A stretch of 39,749 nt of DNA from Terriglobia bacterium (GCA_003175985.1 PSRJ01000019.1:1-39749), one strand, 5' to 3'; counted from the stretch's first letter, positions 9,426-18,413 are shown. Notes: generated by a model from the letters alone, not told the origin. A program made the numbers and translations.

Positions 9426-9453
9426 GTTATAACATACGTTACAAGGGATGCAA
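9426..9453 (-). promoter_or_regulatory. Candidate promoter for the receptor/VWFA operon
   Basis: On the minus strand, TTGCAT (9453-9448) is followed after 16 bases by TATAAC (9431-9426), which has TG one base upstream as in an extended -10. Transcription would begin near 9420 and give a leader of about 30 bases, with a ribosome site at 9401-9406. This is a reading by eye; the -35 match is weak. Confidence 0.4.
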
Positions 9454-9540
9454 AGGATTTAATTCACCTCCCAAAAACATTCCTCTTTCGAAGTTTAGGC
9501 TTCTATGGTAGAATTTTGCCCTCGTTCGCGTTCGAGCGAG

Positions 9541-9771
9541 ATGGGAGGGCGTGTGGCAGCCGCACCGGAGGGTGCTCCAGAACAGGGTGTTCCGGAAGAG
9601 AGCTTGATGCTTTGGGAGCCTCTACGATCCAGCGGCGGTCTGCTCTCGGTCTTGCGCGCCAAGGTACCGGGCGGTTGGCTGGTCTATGTTTGCAACGGAT
9701 TTCACCGCCATGCCGGACTGACTTTCTATCCCGATCCGGAGCACCGATGGGACGGCGTCACACTGCCCTAG
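9541..9771 (+). CDS. Small orphan protein with PGGWLV and PDPEHRW motifs
   Basis: 76 residues from the ATG at 9541; an in-frame ATG at 9505 gives 88. I prefer 9541 because TAGAAT at 9509-9514 with TG one base before it looks like an extended -10, which would place transcription start after 9505. Residues from about 18 onward read like a compact single domain: LWEPLR, then LRAKVPGGWLVYV, then TFYPDPEHRWDG. The tight Trp/Pro/Gly pattern suggests selection rather than chance. I recognise no named family and cannot give a function. It is divergent from the receptor and 132 bases before the CotH gene on the same strand. It could be a spurious ORF. Confidence 0.5.
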   Translation: MGGRVAAAPEGAPEQGVPEESLMLWEPLRSSGGLLSVLRAKVPGGWLVYVCNGFHRHAGLTFYPDPEHRWDGVTLP

Positions 9772-9903
9772 GACTATGTTGCCGAGCCGCGACCGTCAGG
9801 GAGCGGTCCATGCGGACCCTTTGTCCGCATCCTGCTAGGTGCGCGCCTCACCGGGCGAAACGCAATTCCAGACCTGGACACTAATCCATCGAAAGGGTTC
9901 GCG

Positions 9904-11808
9904 ATGCGGTTCCAAAACTACCTGCTTTGCTCGGCGCTGCTCGGATTGCCAATGGCGGCAACAGCGCAAACCACGGCGGATCTGTTCGACGCCTCCATCC
10001 TCCATGAAATCCGCATCACGATGCCCGCGGCCAATTGGCAGGGATTGAAGGATCACTACTTGGACGATACCAATTTCAACGTAGACTCGTTCCAATGGAA
10101 GAGTGGCTCGAATACCGTGACGGTCAAAAACCTCGCCATTCACTCGCGCGGACACGGCAGCCGTAGCCCTTTTAAACCGGCACTGCACGTGGGCTTCGAT
10201 AAGAACGTAAAGGGGCAGACTCTTCTCGGCCTCAGCGTGCTGGTACTCAAGAGCAACACCGAAGACCCCAGCATGGTGCACGAACGGCTCAGTATGCTGC
10301 TGTTCCAGCGAATGGGTCTGCCCGCTCCTCGCGAATCCCCGGCCCGGTTTTACGTGAACGATGAGTATGTCGGCCTCTATAGCATCGTGGAAAACATCGA
10401 TCAGAGCTTCCTGAAACGTGTCTTCAACGAGACCAACGGTTATCTGTACCAATACCGCCCGGGTGATTGGACCGGCGTACTCAACGCCGGTTACCATTTC
10501 GAGTATCTTGGCCAGGATCTTACGAAATACGCCGTAACTCCCCCGGACAATAAGCCCGCGCCGTTCGAGCCGCAGACGCACAGCAACTCGCCCGATACGG
10601 TAACGCTGGAAGGCATGGTCCGGACGATGAATCAAGCCTCGGACGCCGATTTTGTCTCGGCCATGACACCCTATCTCGATCTCAAATTGTTTCTCACGCA
10701 CATCGCGGTCGAGAACTATCTCGCCGATTTCGACTCGATCCTGGGCGATGTGTTCGGGATGAACAATTTTCAGTTTTACCGGTTCGAGAACAAGAAGTTA
10801 TCGCAACTAATTGCGTGGGATAAAGACAACTCGTTCGACTCCAACGTGCGTCCCATCCTGGAGAATGCGGATGTCAACGTTCTGATGCGCCGGCTGGTGG
10901 CTATCCCGGAATACAAGAACGCCTATCTCGAGGCGCTGCTCAAGTGCGCCATGCTGGCGGGCGGCGCCGGCGGCTGGCTGGAGCAGGAGGCATTGCGAGA
11001 ATACAACCAGATCAAAGACGCGGCCTACCAGGACCCGAATAAGGGGAACGGAGGGGGCACGAAGCTCGCGACTAACGACGACTTCGAGAAGATCAGCGCC
11101 TATGCGCAGGGCTTTGCCGCCATCCGGACGCCATTTGTCATTAACGCGATCCTCGCCGAGGGTTACCAGGCCCCGGGCGGCTACCCTACAGTGGCGGAAG
11201 GAGGCGTGTTGAGCGCGGCCGCGGTGGCGCCCGCCGCGGCGGGCGGAGTTGCCAGCGTTTACGGCTCGAATTTCGGCAGCGCGGATAACACGGCGATCTA
11301 CTTCAATGGCTATCGCGCGTCGATTTTATTTGCATCTTCGGGCCAGCTCAATGTGCAGGTTCCGTGGGAGGCTGCAGGCAACAGTATTACTGTGGGAGCT
11401 ATGGTGAACGGCAAGCCGAGCAATGTGACGACCGCGATTGTCAATGCATATTCGCCGGGAGTGTTCGCTACTTTTCACTCGGATGGAAGAACTGTGGTGA
11501 CAACCGATAACCCGGCCGCCGCCAGCGAGGCGGTGACGATTTACGGCACCGGCCTGGGACCCGTAACAGGCGGCATGGTGACCGGACAACCAGCCTCGAC
11601 AACCTCGTTGCAGCACACGACCACCGACCCCGTAGTGACAGTAGGTAACGCGCGGGCTTCTCTGATATTTTCAGGCCTCACACCGGGATTCCTTGGAATC
11701 TACCAGATCAACGCCCAGCTTCCAGGCAGCGTGCCGTCCGGATCGCAAACACCTCTGGCGATTACGATTGGCGGGCAAACATCGTTCTCGGTGCTGCCCA
11801 CGCGATAA
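9904..11808 (+). CDS. Exported CotH-kinase family protein with TIGR03437 tail
   Basis: 634 residues. Signal peptide 1-22 (ends MAATAQT). Residues about 30-415 match the CotH kinase family: LAIHSRGHGSRS near 77, LLGLSVLVLKSN near 107, the typical GLYSIVENIDQSFLKRVF at 157-174, HIAVENYLADFDS at 266-278 and AWDKDNSFD at 304-312, whose acidic residues correspond to the metal/catalytic region. Characterised CotH proteins are atypical protein kinases of spore coats and secreted proteins; activity here is inferred only. Residues about 430-634 are a TIGR03437 domain (GGVASVYGSNFG, then GLTPGFLGIYQINAQLP), the same type found on the phosphatase at 2138-4033. It is convergent with DUF4956, 33 bases away. 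Confidence 0.9.
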   Translation: MRFQNYLLCSALLGLPMAATAQTTADLFDASILHEIRITMPAANWQGLKDHYLDDTNFNVDSFQWKSGSNTVTVKNLAIHSRGHGSRSPFKPALHVGFDKNVKGQTLLGLSVLVLKSNTEDPSMVHERLSMLLFQRMGLPAPRESPARFYVNDEYVGLYSIVENIDQSFLKRVFNETNGYLYQYRPGDWTGVLNAGYHFEYLGQDLTKYAVTPPDNKPAPFEPQTHSNSPDTVTLEGMVRTMNQASDADFVSAMTPYLDLKLFLTHIAVENYLADFDSILGDVFGMNNFQFYRFENKKLSQLIAWDKDNSFDSNVRPILENADVNVLMRRLVAIPEYKNAYLEALLKCAMLAGGAGGWLEQEALREYNQIKDAAYQDPNKGNGGGTKLATNDDFEKISAYAQGFAAIRTPFVINAILAEGYQAPGGYPTVAEGGVLSAAAVAPAAAGGVASVYGSNFGSADNTAIYFNGYRASILFASSGQLNVQVPWEAAGNSITVGAMVNGKPSNVTTAIVNAYSPGVFATFHSDGRTVVTTDNPAAASEAVTIYGTGLGPVTGGMVTGQPASTTSLQHTTTDPVVTVGNARASLIFSGLTPGFLGIYQINAQLPGSVPSGSQTPLAITIGGQTSFSVLPTR

Positions 11809-11841
11809 AGCGCTATTCGCCGTCTCGCGCGTGCGGTCCCT

Positions 11842-12642
11842 TCAGGATGTTTTCTTAGGCGAGTCGGACCACGAGACTGATTTCAAACCGGCGGTGCCTT
11901 CCGCCATCAGTTCTTTGGTCAGCCAGGAGAGGGGAGTCGAAGGGGCCAGGGTCACCGTGTATTTCGCGGTGGCTTCGCTCCCCTGAACCAGCTCGCGGGC
12001 TTCGTAGAAATCCACCGAGCTGTTCAGTATCCGGCTCACGTGGTCGGAGGGAAACTCACGTCCAACGGCCACCAGCGAAAGTATCATCGAGCGGGCCTTG
12101 GTCTCGCCGAAACGATCGAGGATCACGATAACAAGGCACAAAAACAGGGTTCCCAGGCCGGCGACTTCAAGCAGTCCAACGCCGCATGCCATGCCGAGGC
12201 CGACCAGCAGAAACAGGATCGTGGTATCTTTCGGGTCCTCCACAGGCGTTCGGAACCGAACGATGCCAGCCGCTCCAGCCACGCCAAAAGCACGCGCCAC
12301 CGAATTGCCGATGATCACCATAACCATGGCGCCGGCAACGCACAGCAGCACCTGTGCCTGCAAAAGCGACCGGGTGAGAGGCTTATCGCGGTGATACCGC
12401 CGGTGAACGTCGGTGACTACGATGCCGATCAGGGCCGCCACGACGAGTTTGAGCAGTTCGGCAAAGGGATGCAAGGGAAGAGCATTGTCATCGTTGCCCT
12501 TGAACGGTAAGTTGGGAGAGACCCCGGTGGTGGATAACACCTCGGGGAACTTGGACGCTGCCGCCACCAGAGCAATGCCCGCAAGCGCAATGACGATCAC
12601 GGGGGCCCATCCGGACTCGGAGCCGCTATCATACTTCTGCAT
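11842..12642 (-). CDS. DUF4956 family integral membrane protein
   Basis: 266 residues. Predicted membrane spans lie near 13-32, 62-80, 95-115, 143-162 and 165-180. The centre carries the family signature: IIGNSVARAFGVAGAAGIVRF followed by RTPVEDPKDTT (residues about 108-140), then a glycine-rich span and a cytoplasmic-looking C-terminal domain of about 85 residues. DUF4956 genes are often found with CotH and VTC-type polyphosphate polymerase genes. Here CotH is the convergent neighbour and no VTC-domain gene is visible in the window. The molecular function is unknown. The ATG at 12642 is the first Met of the reading frame and gives a short hydrophilic N-terminus before the first span. Confidence 0.82.
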   Translation of the reverse strand: MQKYDSGSESGWAPVIVIALAGIALVAAASKFPEVLSTTGVSPNLPFKGNDDNALPLHPFAELLKLVVAALIGIVVTDVHRRYHRDKPLTRSLLQAQVLLCVAGAMVMVIIGNSVARAFGVAGAAGIVRFRTPVEDPKDTTILFLLVGLGMACGVGLLEVAGLGTLFLCLVIVILDRFGETKARSMILSLVAVGREFPSDHVSRILNSSVDFYEARELVQGSEATAKYTVTLAPSTPLSWLTKELMAEGTAGLKSVSWSDSPKKTS

Positions 12643-12671
12643 GCATGGTTACCCGCAACTTCGCGGCTCGC

Positions 12672-12680
12672 ATTGTAACA
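12672..12680 (-). promoter_or_regulatory. Candidate extended -10 for DUF4956
   Basis: The minus strand reads TGTTACAAT, an extended -10 (TGn-TACAAT), about 30 bases upstream of the DUF4956 ATG. I see no good -35. The rest of the 173-base divergent gap up to the receptor at 12816 has an A-rich stretch (about 12694-12710) and no other clear signal. Confidence 0.33.
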
Positions 12681-12815
12681 TTGCCTGTCCCCAAAAGAAA
12701 AGAAAATTCGCTTTCACAATTAGGACGCGAATCGGCCAGGTGTAACAGCCGGCGGGCCAGCAGCACTAGAGAGGCAGCCGGATCTTAGCGTGTCCACGAA
12801 ACAGTATCTGGTTGT

Positions 12816-15800
12816 ATGATCTTGATCTTGACCAGAATTTCCAAGTTCCTCATGGCTGCCGCCTGTGGGATCTCACTGGCCGGCGGCATTCCGGCCCAGC
12901 AGTTGGCCGGGACCGGCTCCATTTCCGGCGTCGTTCGCGACGTCTCCGGTGCTTCGGTTCCGGATGCGCAGATCGAAATCCGCAACGAAGCGCGCGGCAT
13001 CCGGCGCGTGTTGAAAACCGATGTCGGCGGGGCATTCTCGGCATTTGCTCTGGAACCGGCCGCTGGCTATAGCGTGATAGTCGCCAAGGAAGGCTTCGCC
13101 ACACAGGAGAACATCGGTGTCAAAGTGCAGGTTGGAGAGGACGTCACCATTCTGGTGACTCTGGCAATCGCCGCGCCGCAAACTCGTGTAACGGTGGCAG
13201 CCGCGCCGGGCGCCGGTCTCGCGAAGATGGGGGTATCGCAGGTGGTGACGGATTCCGAAATCTTGAATCTGCCGATCAACGGCCGCCGCGTGGACACCTA
13301 CGTTCTGCTGACGCCGGCGGTAGTGCCGGATGGCGTTTTGGGCCTGGTCTCTTTTCGCGGGATCGCCGGAGGGAACTCTTTTCTGACTGACGGGAACGAC
13401 ACCTCGAATCAATTCTTCCATGAGAACGCCGGCCGGACCCGCATATTCACGCAGATTTCGCAGGATGCAGTGGCGGAGTTCCAGGTGCTCTCTACTGCGT
13501 ACTCGGCCGAATACGGCCACGCCTCGGGCGGCATCATCAACACGGTAACGCGCAGCGGCTCCAATGAAACCCATGGCACGGCCTATTGGTTCTTCCGGAA
13601 TCGGACGCTGGACGCCCGCGATCCGCACAGCTCCGTCAACCCTCCCGAGCGGCGTCACCAGGCCGGTGCCAGCCTCGGCGGCAAACTGATCAAGGACAAG
13701 CTGTTCTTTTTCTTGAATGGCGAGATTCACCGGCGCGGGTTCCCGCTGGTCGCCTCTCTGGCAAGGCCGCCCTTGTTCGATGGGGCGGGAAATTTCGTGG
13801 GGACCTGCAAAGCTACCGCCTCGCAATGTGCGGCGGCGCTGGGTTTCCTGGGCCGCCAGTTTCGCGTCCTCGACCGGTGGGCCGATTCGGAATTAGGCTT
13901 CGGCAAGCTGGACTGGCAGCCAAGCCAGCGTCAACAGGTGAGTGCCAGTTTCAACTATCTGGGCTGGCGATCTCCGAACGGTTTTCAGACGCAGGCCGTG
14001 CTCAATAATGGCGAAGGCGTAGGAGCCAATGGCGACTCGTCGGTGCGCACCCGCTACGGCCGCGTGGCATGGAGATTCCTGGCCAGCGGCACCCGCTTTA
14101 ATGAATTTCGGCTTGGTTGGTTCAAGGACCGGCATGCCGACAACATTAACCCCGCCCTGGTCCCGCCTGAGACCGGCCTGGTGCAGATCACCGTGGAAGG
14201 TCAGCCGAACCTCGGTGTAAACGCAGAGTTGCCGCGCATCGATCCCAGCGAAAATCGCTTCGAAATCGCCGACACTCTCACCATGGTCGCGGGCCGGCAT
14301 AGCTGGAAGTTCGGAGCGGGGACGGTCCACACCGAAGATTTCCTGCAGTACCTGAGCAATCGGCATGGAACCTATGAGTATGCCGATTTCACCTCCTTTG
14401 CCCAGGATTTCAGCGGCAACACGGCGGGCGCGCGGCGCTGGCAGAGTTATTCGCAGCGGTTCGGCAACCAGATCTTCGACGAGAGCATTCAGGATTACCA
14501 TTTCTTTGCCGAAGACCAGTTCCGCTGGGGTTCTTCGCTCGCTCTGCATTACGGGCTGCGCTACGAATATTCCGCCCTCCCGCAACCGCCCGCGGCGAAT
14601 CCGGAGTACCCGGAGAGTGGACGGGTTCCCTCGTCCAAAACCAACTTGGCGCCCCGATTCGGGCTGTCCCTGGGGTTCAACCGGGGAAGGAGTGTGGTGC
14701 GCCTCGGATACGGAATGTTCTACGCGCGATACCACAGCGGCGTGATCGGCACTTTTTTTCTGGAGAATGGGGTTTATCAGCAACCGGTGCAATTGGACCG
14801 GAGGTTTCTTTCCGACCCGCAAACAGGACCGGTGTTTCCCAATGCGCTTCCTCAGCCGATACGGACGCCACAGCCTTCCGACCCGGCTTTCGCTTCCACC
14901 ATCGACCTGACGTTTCCTTCGAAGGACTACCGCAATCCTTACACGCACCAGGCGGATATCGCGATCGAGCACACGCTGAGCCCCACTACCAGCATCAGCC
15001 TCGCCTATCTGTGGAGCCGGGGTCTGCACTTAACTACCGTGCGCGATCTGAATATCGGCCCGGCGGGCGCCCCGGTGACGTACCAGATCAACGACGCGCA
15101 GGGCCATGATATTGGCTCATATGTAACTCCCGGTTACCGTTTGGTGAACCGGGTCAACCCGCGCTGGCGGCGGGTGAATAGCGTGGAATCGGGAGGAAAC
15201 AGCTACTACAACGCTCTAGTCGTACAACTCCGGAAAAGGTTTTCGCGTGGTTTCGAGGGCTTCCTCGCCTATACCTGGTCGCACGCGATCGACTTTAATC
15301 AGGGCGGCGGCAACGACAATATTTTCTTTAACGATGGCCCGCGGTCGCTGTGGAACGGAGATTACCGAGGCGATAAAGCCTCCTCGCAGCTCGATCAGCG
15401 CCACCGGCTTGTGATCAGCTCGACTTTCGAACCTACGTTCGCCCGGAACTCCGGCGCGCTGGTGACTTGGCTGGTGAATCGTTGGCGGCTTTCGCAGATC
15501 TCAACCTTCGCTTCGGCGCAGCCGGCCACACCGGACGTCCTGATTGTCGGTGTCCCGTTCCCGGGGGCGGCGTTCAATTCGACGCTGAATGGCTTCGGCG
15601 GCTCTCCCCGGGTTCCATTCATGCCCCCCAGCAGCCTCGATGTCGACCAGATCATCCGCACGGACGCGCGCCTCACCAAAGTTCTGCGGATCTCGGAAGG
15701 TCACCAGGTTCATCTGAATTTTGAAGTGTTCAACCTTCTCAATCACGTGTCCAGCACCAGCGTGAGCACGGTAGCCTACAAGGCAGAAGGCGCTGTCTTG

Positions 15801-15899
15801 TCACCTGTGCCCCACCTGGGCGAGGGCGTAGCCTCACAGGGATATCCGGACGGCACCAATGCCCGCCGCGCACAAGTGAGCATCCGCTATTTATGGTAG
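12816..15899 (+). CDS. Oar-like TonB-dependent receptor
   Basis: 1027 residues. Signal peptide about 1-28 (ends GGIPAQQ). The ATG at 12816 is the first of two plausible starts; Met13 at 12852 would still leave a usable signal. Carboxypeptidase-regulatory-like domain about 34-115 (GSISGVVRDVSGASVPDA). Plug domain about 140-245 (ILNLPINGRRVDTYVLLTP, LTDGNDTSNQFF, EFQVLSTAYSAEYGHASGG). The beta-barrel runs to the end (FFFLNGEIHRRG, EDQFRWGSSLALHYGLRYEY) and closes with RAQVSIRYLW, a C-terminal aromatic as expected for outer-membrane insertion. The ligand cannot be deduced. It is separated from DUF4956 by a 173-base divergent gap and converges on the thymidylate-kinase-like pair. Confidence 0.93.
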   Translation: MILILTRISKFLMAAACGISLAGGIPAQQLAGTGSISGVVRDVSGASVPDAQIEIRNEARGIRRVLKTDVGGAFSAFALEPAAGYSVIVAKEGFATQENIGVKVQVGEDVTILVTLAIAAPQTRVTVAAAPGAGLAKMGVSQVVTDSEILNLPINGRRVDTYVLLTPAVVPDGVLGLVSFRGIAGGNSFLTDGNDTSNQFFHENAGRTRIFTQISQDAVAEFQVLSTAYSAEYGHASGGIINTVTRSGSNETHGTAYWFFRNRTLDARDPHSSVNPPERRHQAGASLGGKLIKDKLFFFLNGEIHRRGFPLVASLARPPLFDGAGNFVGTCKATASQCAAALGFLGRQFRVLDRWADSELGFGKLDWQPSQRQQVSASFNYLGWRSPNGFQTQAVLNNGEGVGANGDSSVRTRYGRVAWRFLASGTRFNEFRLGWFKDRHADNINPALVPPETGLVQITVEGQPNLGVNAELPRIDPSENRFEIADTLTMVAGRHSWKFGAGTVHTEDFLQYLSNRHGTYEYADFTSFAQDFSGNTAGARRWQSYSQRFGNQIFDESIQDYHFFAEDQFRWGSSLALHYGLRYEYSALPQPPAANPEYPESGRVPSSKTNLAPRFGLSLGFNRGRSVVRLGYGMFYARYHSGVIGTFFLENGVYQQPVQLDRRFLSDPQTGPVFPNALPQPIRTPQPSDPAFASTIDLTFPSKDYRNPYTHQADIAIEHTLSPTTSISLAYLWSRGLHLTTVRDLNIGPAGAPVTYQINDAQGHDIGSYVTPGYRLVNRVNPRWRRVNSVESGGNSYYNALVVQLRKRFSRGFEGFLAYTWSHAIDFNQGGGNDNIFFNDGPRSLWNGDYRGDKASSQLDQRHRLVISSTFEPTFARNSGALVTWLVNRWRLSQISTFASAQPATPDVLIVGVPFPGAAFNSTLNGFGGSPRVPFMPPSSLDVDQIIRTDARLTKVLRISEGHQVHLNFEVFNLLNHVSSTSVSTVAYKAEGAVLSPVPHLGEGVASQGYPDGTNARRAQVSIRYLW

Positions 15900-15916
15900 G
15901 CACGCGGGCGCTCCGG

Positions 15917-16567
15917 CTAGCGCCGTACCGTCTTCGGCAGCTTCTTGCCTAACCTTTGAAGGGAGTCGTTTTCCTCCAGGGCATCCAGGTACCGGAGAGT
16001 GCCGGCCCAGACCTCGGGCGCGCTCCAATCGGCAGAACCGGCGGAAAGAGTATCGCAGCAAAACTCAACGAAGCCCTCGGAGGCCTTGCTCTTCTTTTGC
16101 TTCGGCTTGAACTTGGCTTTTTCTTTCAGGCGCAAAGCTACGTCAGCTTTGGGCGCGAAGCTGAAAAGCTCCTGAAGCCAATCTTTAGAGAGCCCCAGCG
16201 CCGTGCCGAAGCCGATAGCGGTCTCGACGTAGGGGGCCGCCACAACTGTGTGCCCCTCCAAAAGAGCGGGCTTGATCTCCCAACGCAGTCGAAACAGCAG
16301 ATCGGAAGCGTATAGCAACAGCAGGGTGCGCGGAGGCGGAGAGAATCGCTTGGCCTTGCGCAGGCGCAGCTCGTAAAAAGTATTCGAAGCGTCCCAACGG
16401 CTGTAGCCCGCGAGAGCGCTGCCGCGGTTGAGTTGATCGACCAGGCGCGCGGCGTTCTCGGTGAGGTCGGGTCCCCGCATGCCCTCCAGCGCGATCAGTT
16501 TTCCTTGAGGCTCGGGTTTTGGCTTTTTCTTTTGACGGGCAGTCTTCTTCTTAGGCGATTTCGGCAT
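15917..16567 (-). CDS. Thymidylate-kinase-fold paralogue without P-loop (putative pseudo-enzyme)
   Basis: 216 residues. The first 20 are very Lys/Arg-rich. From residue 22 the protein parallels its upstream neighbour: KLIALEGMRGPDLTE (23-37) sits where the neighbour has its Walker A motif but lacks GKS/T. SRWDASNTFYELRLRKA follows the neighbour's YRWNTSALVNPILKARK. EIKPALLEGHTVVAAPY (97-113) matches its EVLPALWEGKIVLADRF, with the catalytic Asp-Arg replaced by Ala-Pro. I therefore read it as a nucleotide-kinase-like fold that cannot bind and transfer phosphate normally. Its ATG lies inside the end of the upstream gene (17-base overlap), so translation is probably coupled. It could be a regulatory or heterodimer partner. 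Confidence 0.72.
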   Translation of the reverse strand: MPKSPKKKTARQKKKPKPEPQGKLIALEGMRGPDLTENAARLVDQLNRGSALAGYSRWDASNTFYELRLRKAKRFSPPPRTLLLLYASDLLFRLRWEIKPALLEGHTVVAAPYVETAIGFGTALGLSKDWLQELFSFAPKADVALRLKEKAKFKPKQKKSKASEGFVEFCCDTLSAGSADWSAPEVWAGTLRYLDALEENDSLQRLGKKLPKTVRR

Positions 16568-17330
16568 TCACAACCCTTGGCGTCCTGACAAGCCAGGAAA
16601 GGACCGCATCCGTGTTCCACTCTGCCCAGGGCCGCCGCTGGCCTGTCATGAACATTTGCCGTATGGCCCGGTGTTGTTCATAAATCGACTGGCGCGCGTC
16701 TACCTTGAGGAACTGAAAGATCTTGGCGAGCGCATCGTATTCCTGAATCACGCGGCTCACGAACTGCCGGTGGCTCTGGTGGGGATCCGCAATGTTGGTC
16801 ACGTCCTGCCCGGCTTCGTAATAGCTCGGACGGCGCTTGGCGCCCACTCGCTGGGAAGAGAGTTCGGCCGGAAGTTCAAAGTAAAACACCAAATCGGGCC
16901 AGAACAGCGGTACGTACGCATTCATCACCCAATTGAGATCCAAGCCCCGTGCCGCATCGCGAGCCAGAGCCGTGAACAGGAAACGGTCCGCCAGCACGAT
17001 CTTGCCTTCCCACAGGGCCGGCAGCACCTCGCTTTCCAATTGGTGGCGGAAAGCCGCCGCACTCAAGACGCAATACTCCTCGGGGCTGAGCGAGTGGGCC
17101 AGTTTGCGCGCCTTCAAGATAGGATTCACCAGGGCCGACGTGTTCCATCGGTAGGTAACCGTCTGGTGTCCCACGCTTCGCAGCCATGTTTTGAAGAGCT
17201 TGCGCTGCGTCGATTTCCCCGAACCATCCGGTCCTTCAAACGCCACCAGGAAGCCGCGCTTGCCTTCCTGGAGATGAAGGAGCTCACGTAGCTTTCGCTC
17301 ATCTGGGCAAGGGCGCGCCGTTGCGGTCAT
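16551..17330 (-). CDS. Thymidylate kinase-like P-loop nucleotide kinase
   Basis: 259 residues. An intact Walker A lies at 33-41 (GPDGSGKST) after FLVAFE. The base/LID-proximal segment YRWNTSALVNPIL follows, then LPALWEGKIVLADRF with Asp115-Arg116 as in the DR(Y/F) motif of dTMP kinases, and VFYFELP before the C-terminal part. The family transfers phosphate from ATP to a nucleoside monophosphate in the cytoplasm. It is longer than the usual 210-residue housekeeping dTMP kinase, with about 25 extra N-terminal residues and an unassigned tail. It is more likely a specialised paralogue than the essential tmk, so I give no symbol. It overlaps the P-loop-less paralogue and is divergent from the phospholipase-D-like gene with a 111-base gap. 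Confidence 0.82.
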   Translation of the reverse strand: MTATARPCPDERKLRELLHLQEGKRGFLVAFEGPDGSGKSTQRKLFKTWLRSVGHQTVTYRWNTSALVNPILKARKLAHSLSPEEYCVLSAAAFRHQLESEVLPALWEGKIVLADRFLFTALARDAARGLDLNWVMNAYVPLFWPDLVFYFELPAELSSQRVGAKRRPSYYEAGQDVTNIADPHQSHRQFVSRVIQEYDALAKIFQFLKVDARQSIYEQHRAIRQMFMTGQRRPWAEWNTDAVLSWLVRTPRVVNAEIA

Positions 17331-17441
17331 GGTCTAAAAGGAATATAGCGTACCACGTTCAGTTGTCGCACATCCGGGAGCGAAAATGTTTGGTATACTC
17401 TCCCCAAAACAGGATACGGCTTTCGGAGCCCGGCTGCGGCC

Positions 17442-18338
17442 ATGCGCGCATCTTCGCCCAAACAACAGCTTCAGACCCCGCCCGATCGCATAGTTCTGGC
17501 CGTAGAGAAGCGGCGCGACGCGGTGCTCGAAGTGATCCATTCGGCCCGCCGCCGGTTGCTGATTTCGCTCTTCCGCTGCACTGATTTTGCGGTATTGGAT
17601 GCCATCGCCGAGGCGTTGCATCGCAAAATCGAGGTGCGTCTCCTGCTTACACCGCGCGCGCGAGGCTGGGAGAAGCGTCTCAAGGAGCTCGGCGCTTATC
17701 TCGAGAGTATGGGCGCGCAGGTAAGGCGTTACGCCGACGCGGTCGTGAAGTATCACGCCAAGTACATTGTGGCCGATGACGGGCCGGCGCTGGTCGGGTC
17801 GCTCAACTTCACGGGGAAATGTTTCGGAGTCACCTGCGACTTCATCCTCATTACGCACGATGCGGGTCTGGTCTCGGGTCTTCAGAATCTATTCGAGACG
17901 GACTGGCTGGCGCCGCATTCTACATTTCCGGCGGGTATCAGCGAGCGGCTGGTGGTCGGGCCAGACCGCGCCCGCGCGCAGCTCACGGCGTTACTCGCGA
18001 GCGCCCGGCGAAGCATTCACATCATCGATCACAAATTGGCTGACCCAGCTATCGGCGCCCTGCTCAAGGCCAAGAAGGCTGAGGGAGTAAAAGTGGAAGT
18101 TCTGGGCGCGGGACAATTGGGCGGATTGCTCCCTCACGGCAAATTGATCCTGATAGACGGCCACACGGCCTCGTTCGGCAGCATGGCTCTGGACGCCTTG
18201 AGTCTCGATTTCCGGAGGGAAGTCGCAGTCATTGTTAAGGACCCGCGTTGCGTGCGCAAACTGAAAGACTTTCACCGCTTTCTCGCCTCGGGGGGCCAAG
18301 TTCTGGATATCGCCAGGATCGCTGCCAAGCCTTCTTGA
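17442..18338 (+). CDS. Phospholipase D-like protein with two HKD motifs
   Basis: 298 residues, no signal peptide, so probably cytoplasmic. Two complete HxK(x4)D motifs are visible: H105-A-K107 to D112, followed by GSLNFTG at 119-125, and H232-G-K234 to D239, followed by GSM at 247. Together they make the usual pseudo-twofold active site of PLD-superfamily phosphodiesterases. At about 300 residues it is near the size of small PLD nucleases and minimal cardiolipin-synthase-like proteins; membrane spans are absent, which favours a soluble phosphodiesterase or nuclease. It is divergent from the thymidylate-kinase-like pair, and a strong hairpin with a T-run lies 76 bases after its stop. Confidence 0.85.
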   Translation: MRASSPKQQLQTPPDRIVLAVEKRRDAVLEVIHSARRRLLISLFRCTDFAVLDAIAEALHRKIEVRLLLTPRARGWEKRLKELGAYLESMGAQVRRYADAVVKYHAKYIVADDGPALVGSLNFTGKCFGVTCDFILITHDAGLVSGLQNLFETDWLAPHSTFPAGISERLVVGPDRARAQLTALLASARRSIHIIDHKLADPAIGALLKAKKAEGVKVEVLGAGQLGGLLPHGKLILIDGHTASFGSMALDALSLDFRREVAVIVKDPRCVRKLKDFHRFLASGGQVLDIARIAAKPS

Positions 18339-18413
18339 TCGACCTTATGCCGTCTTAATTCGCCGGTCCGATGGCCTTCAATGGCTTTCGGCTTCGGGTA
18401 GTTCTGCGACGTA

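Noticed and set aside
11809-11841. Possible shared terminator between the convergent CotH and DUF4956 genes
   Set aside because: The 33-base gap holds no convincing stem-loop.
13893-15029. 378-codon minus-strand ORF inside the receptor at 12816-15899
   Set aside because: The plus strand encodes a clear receptor barrel; the antisense frame shows no recognisable motif or ribosome site.
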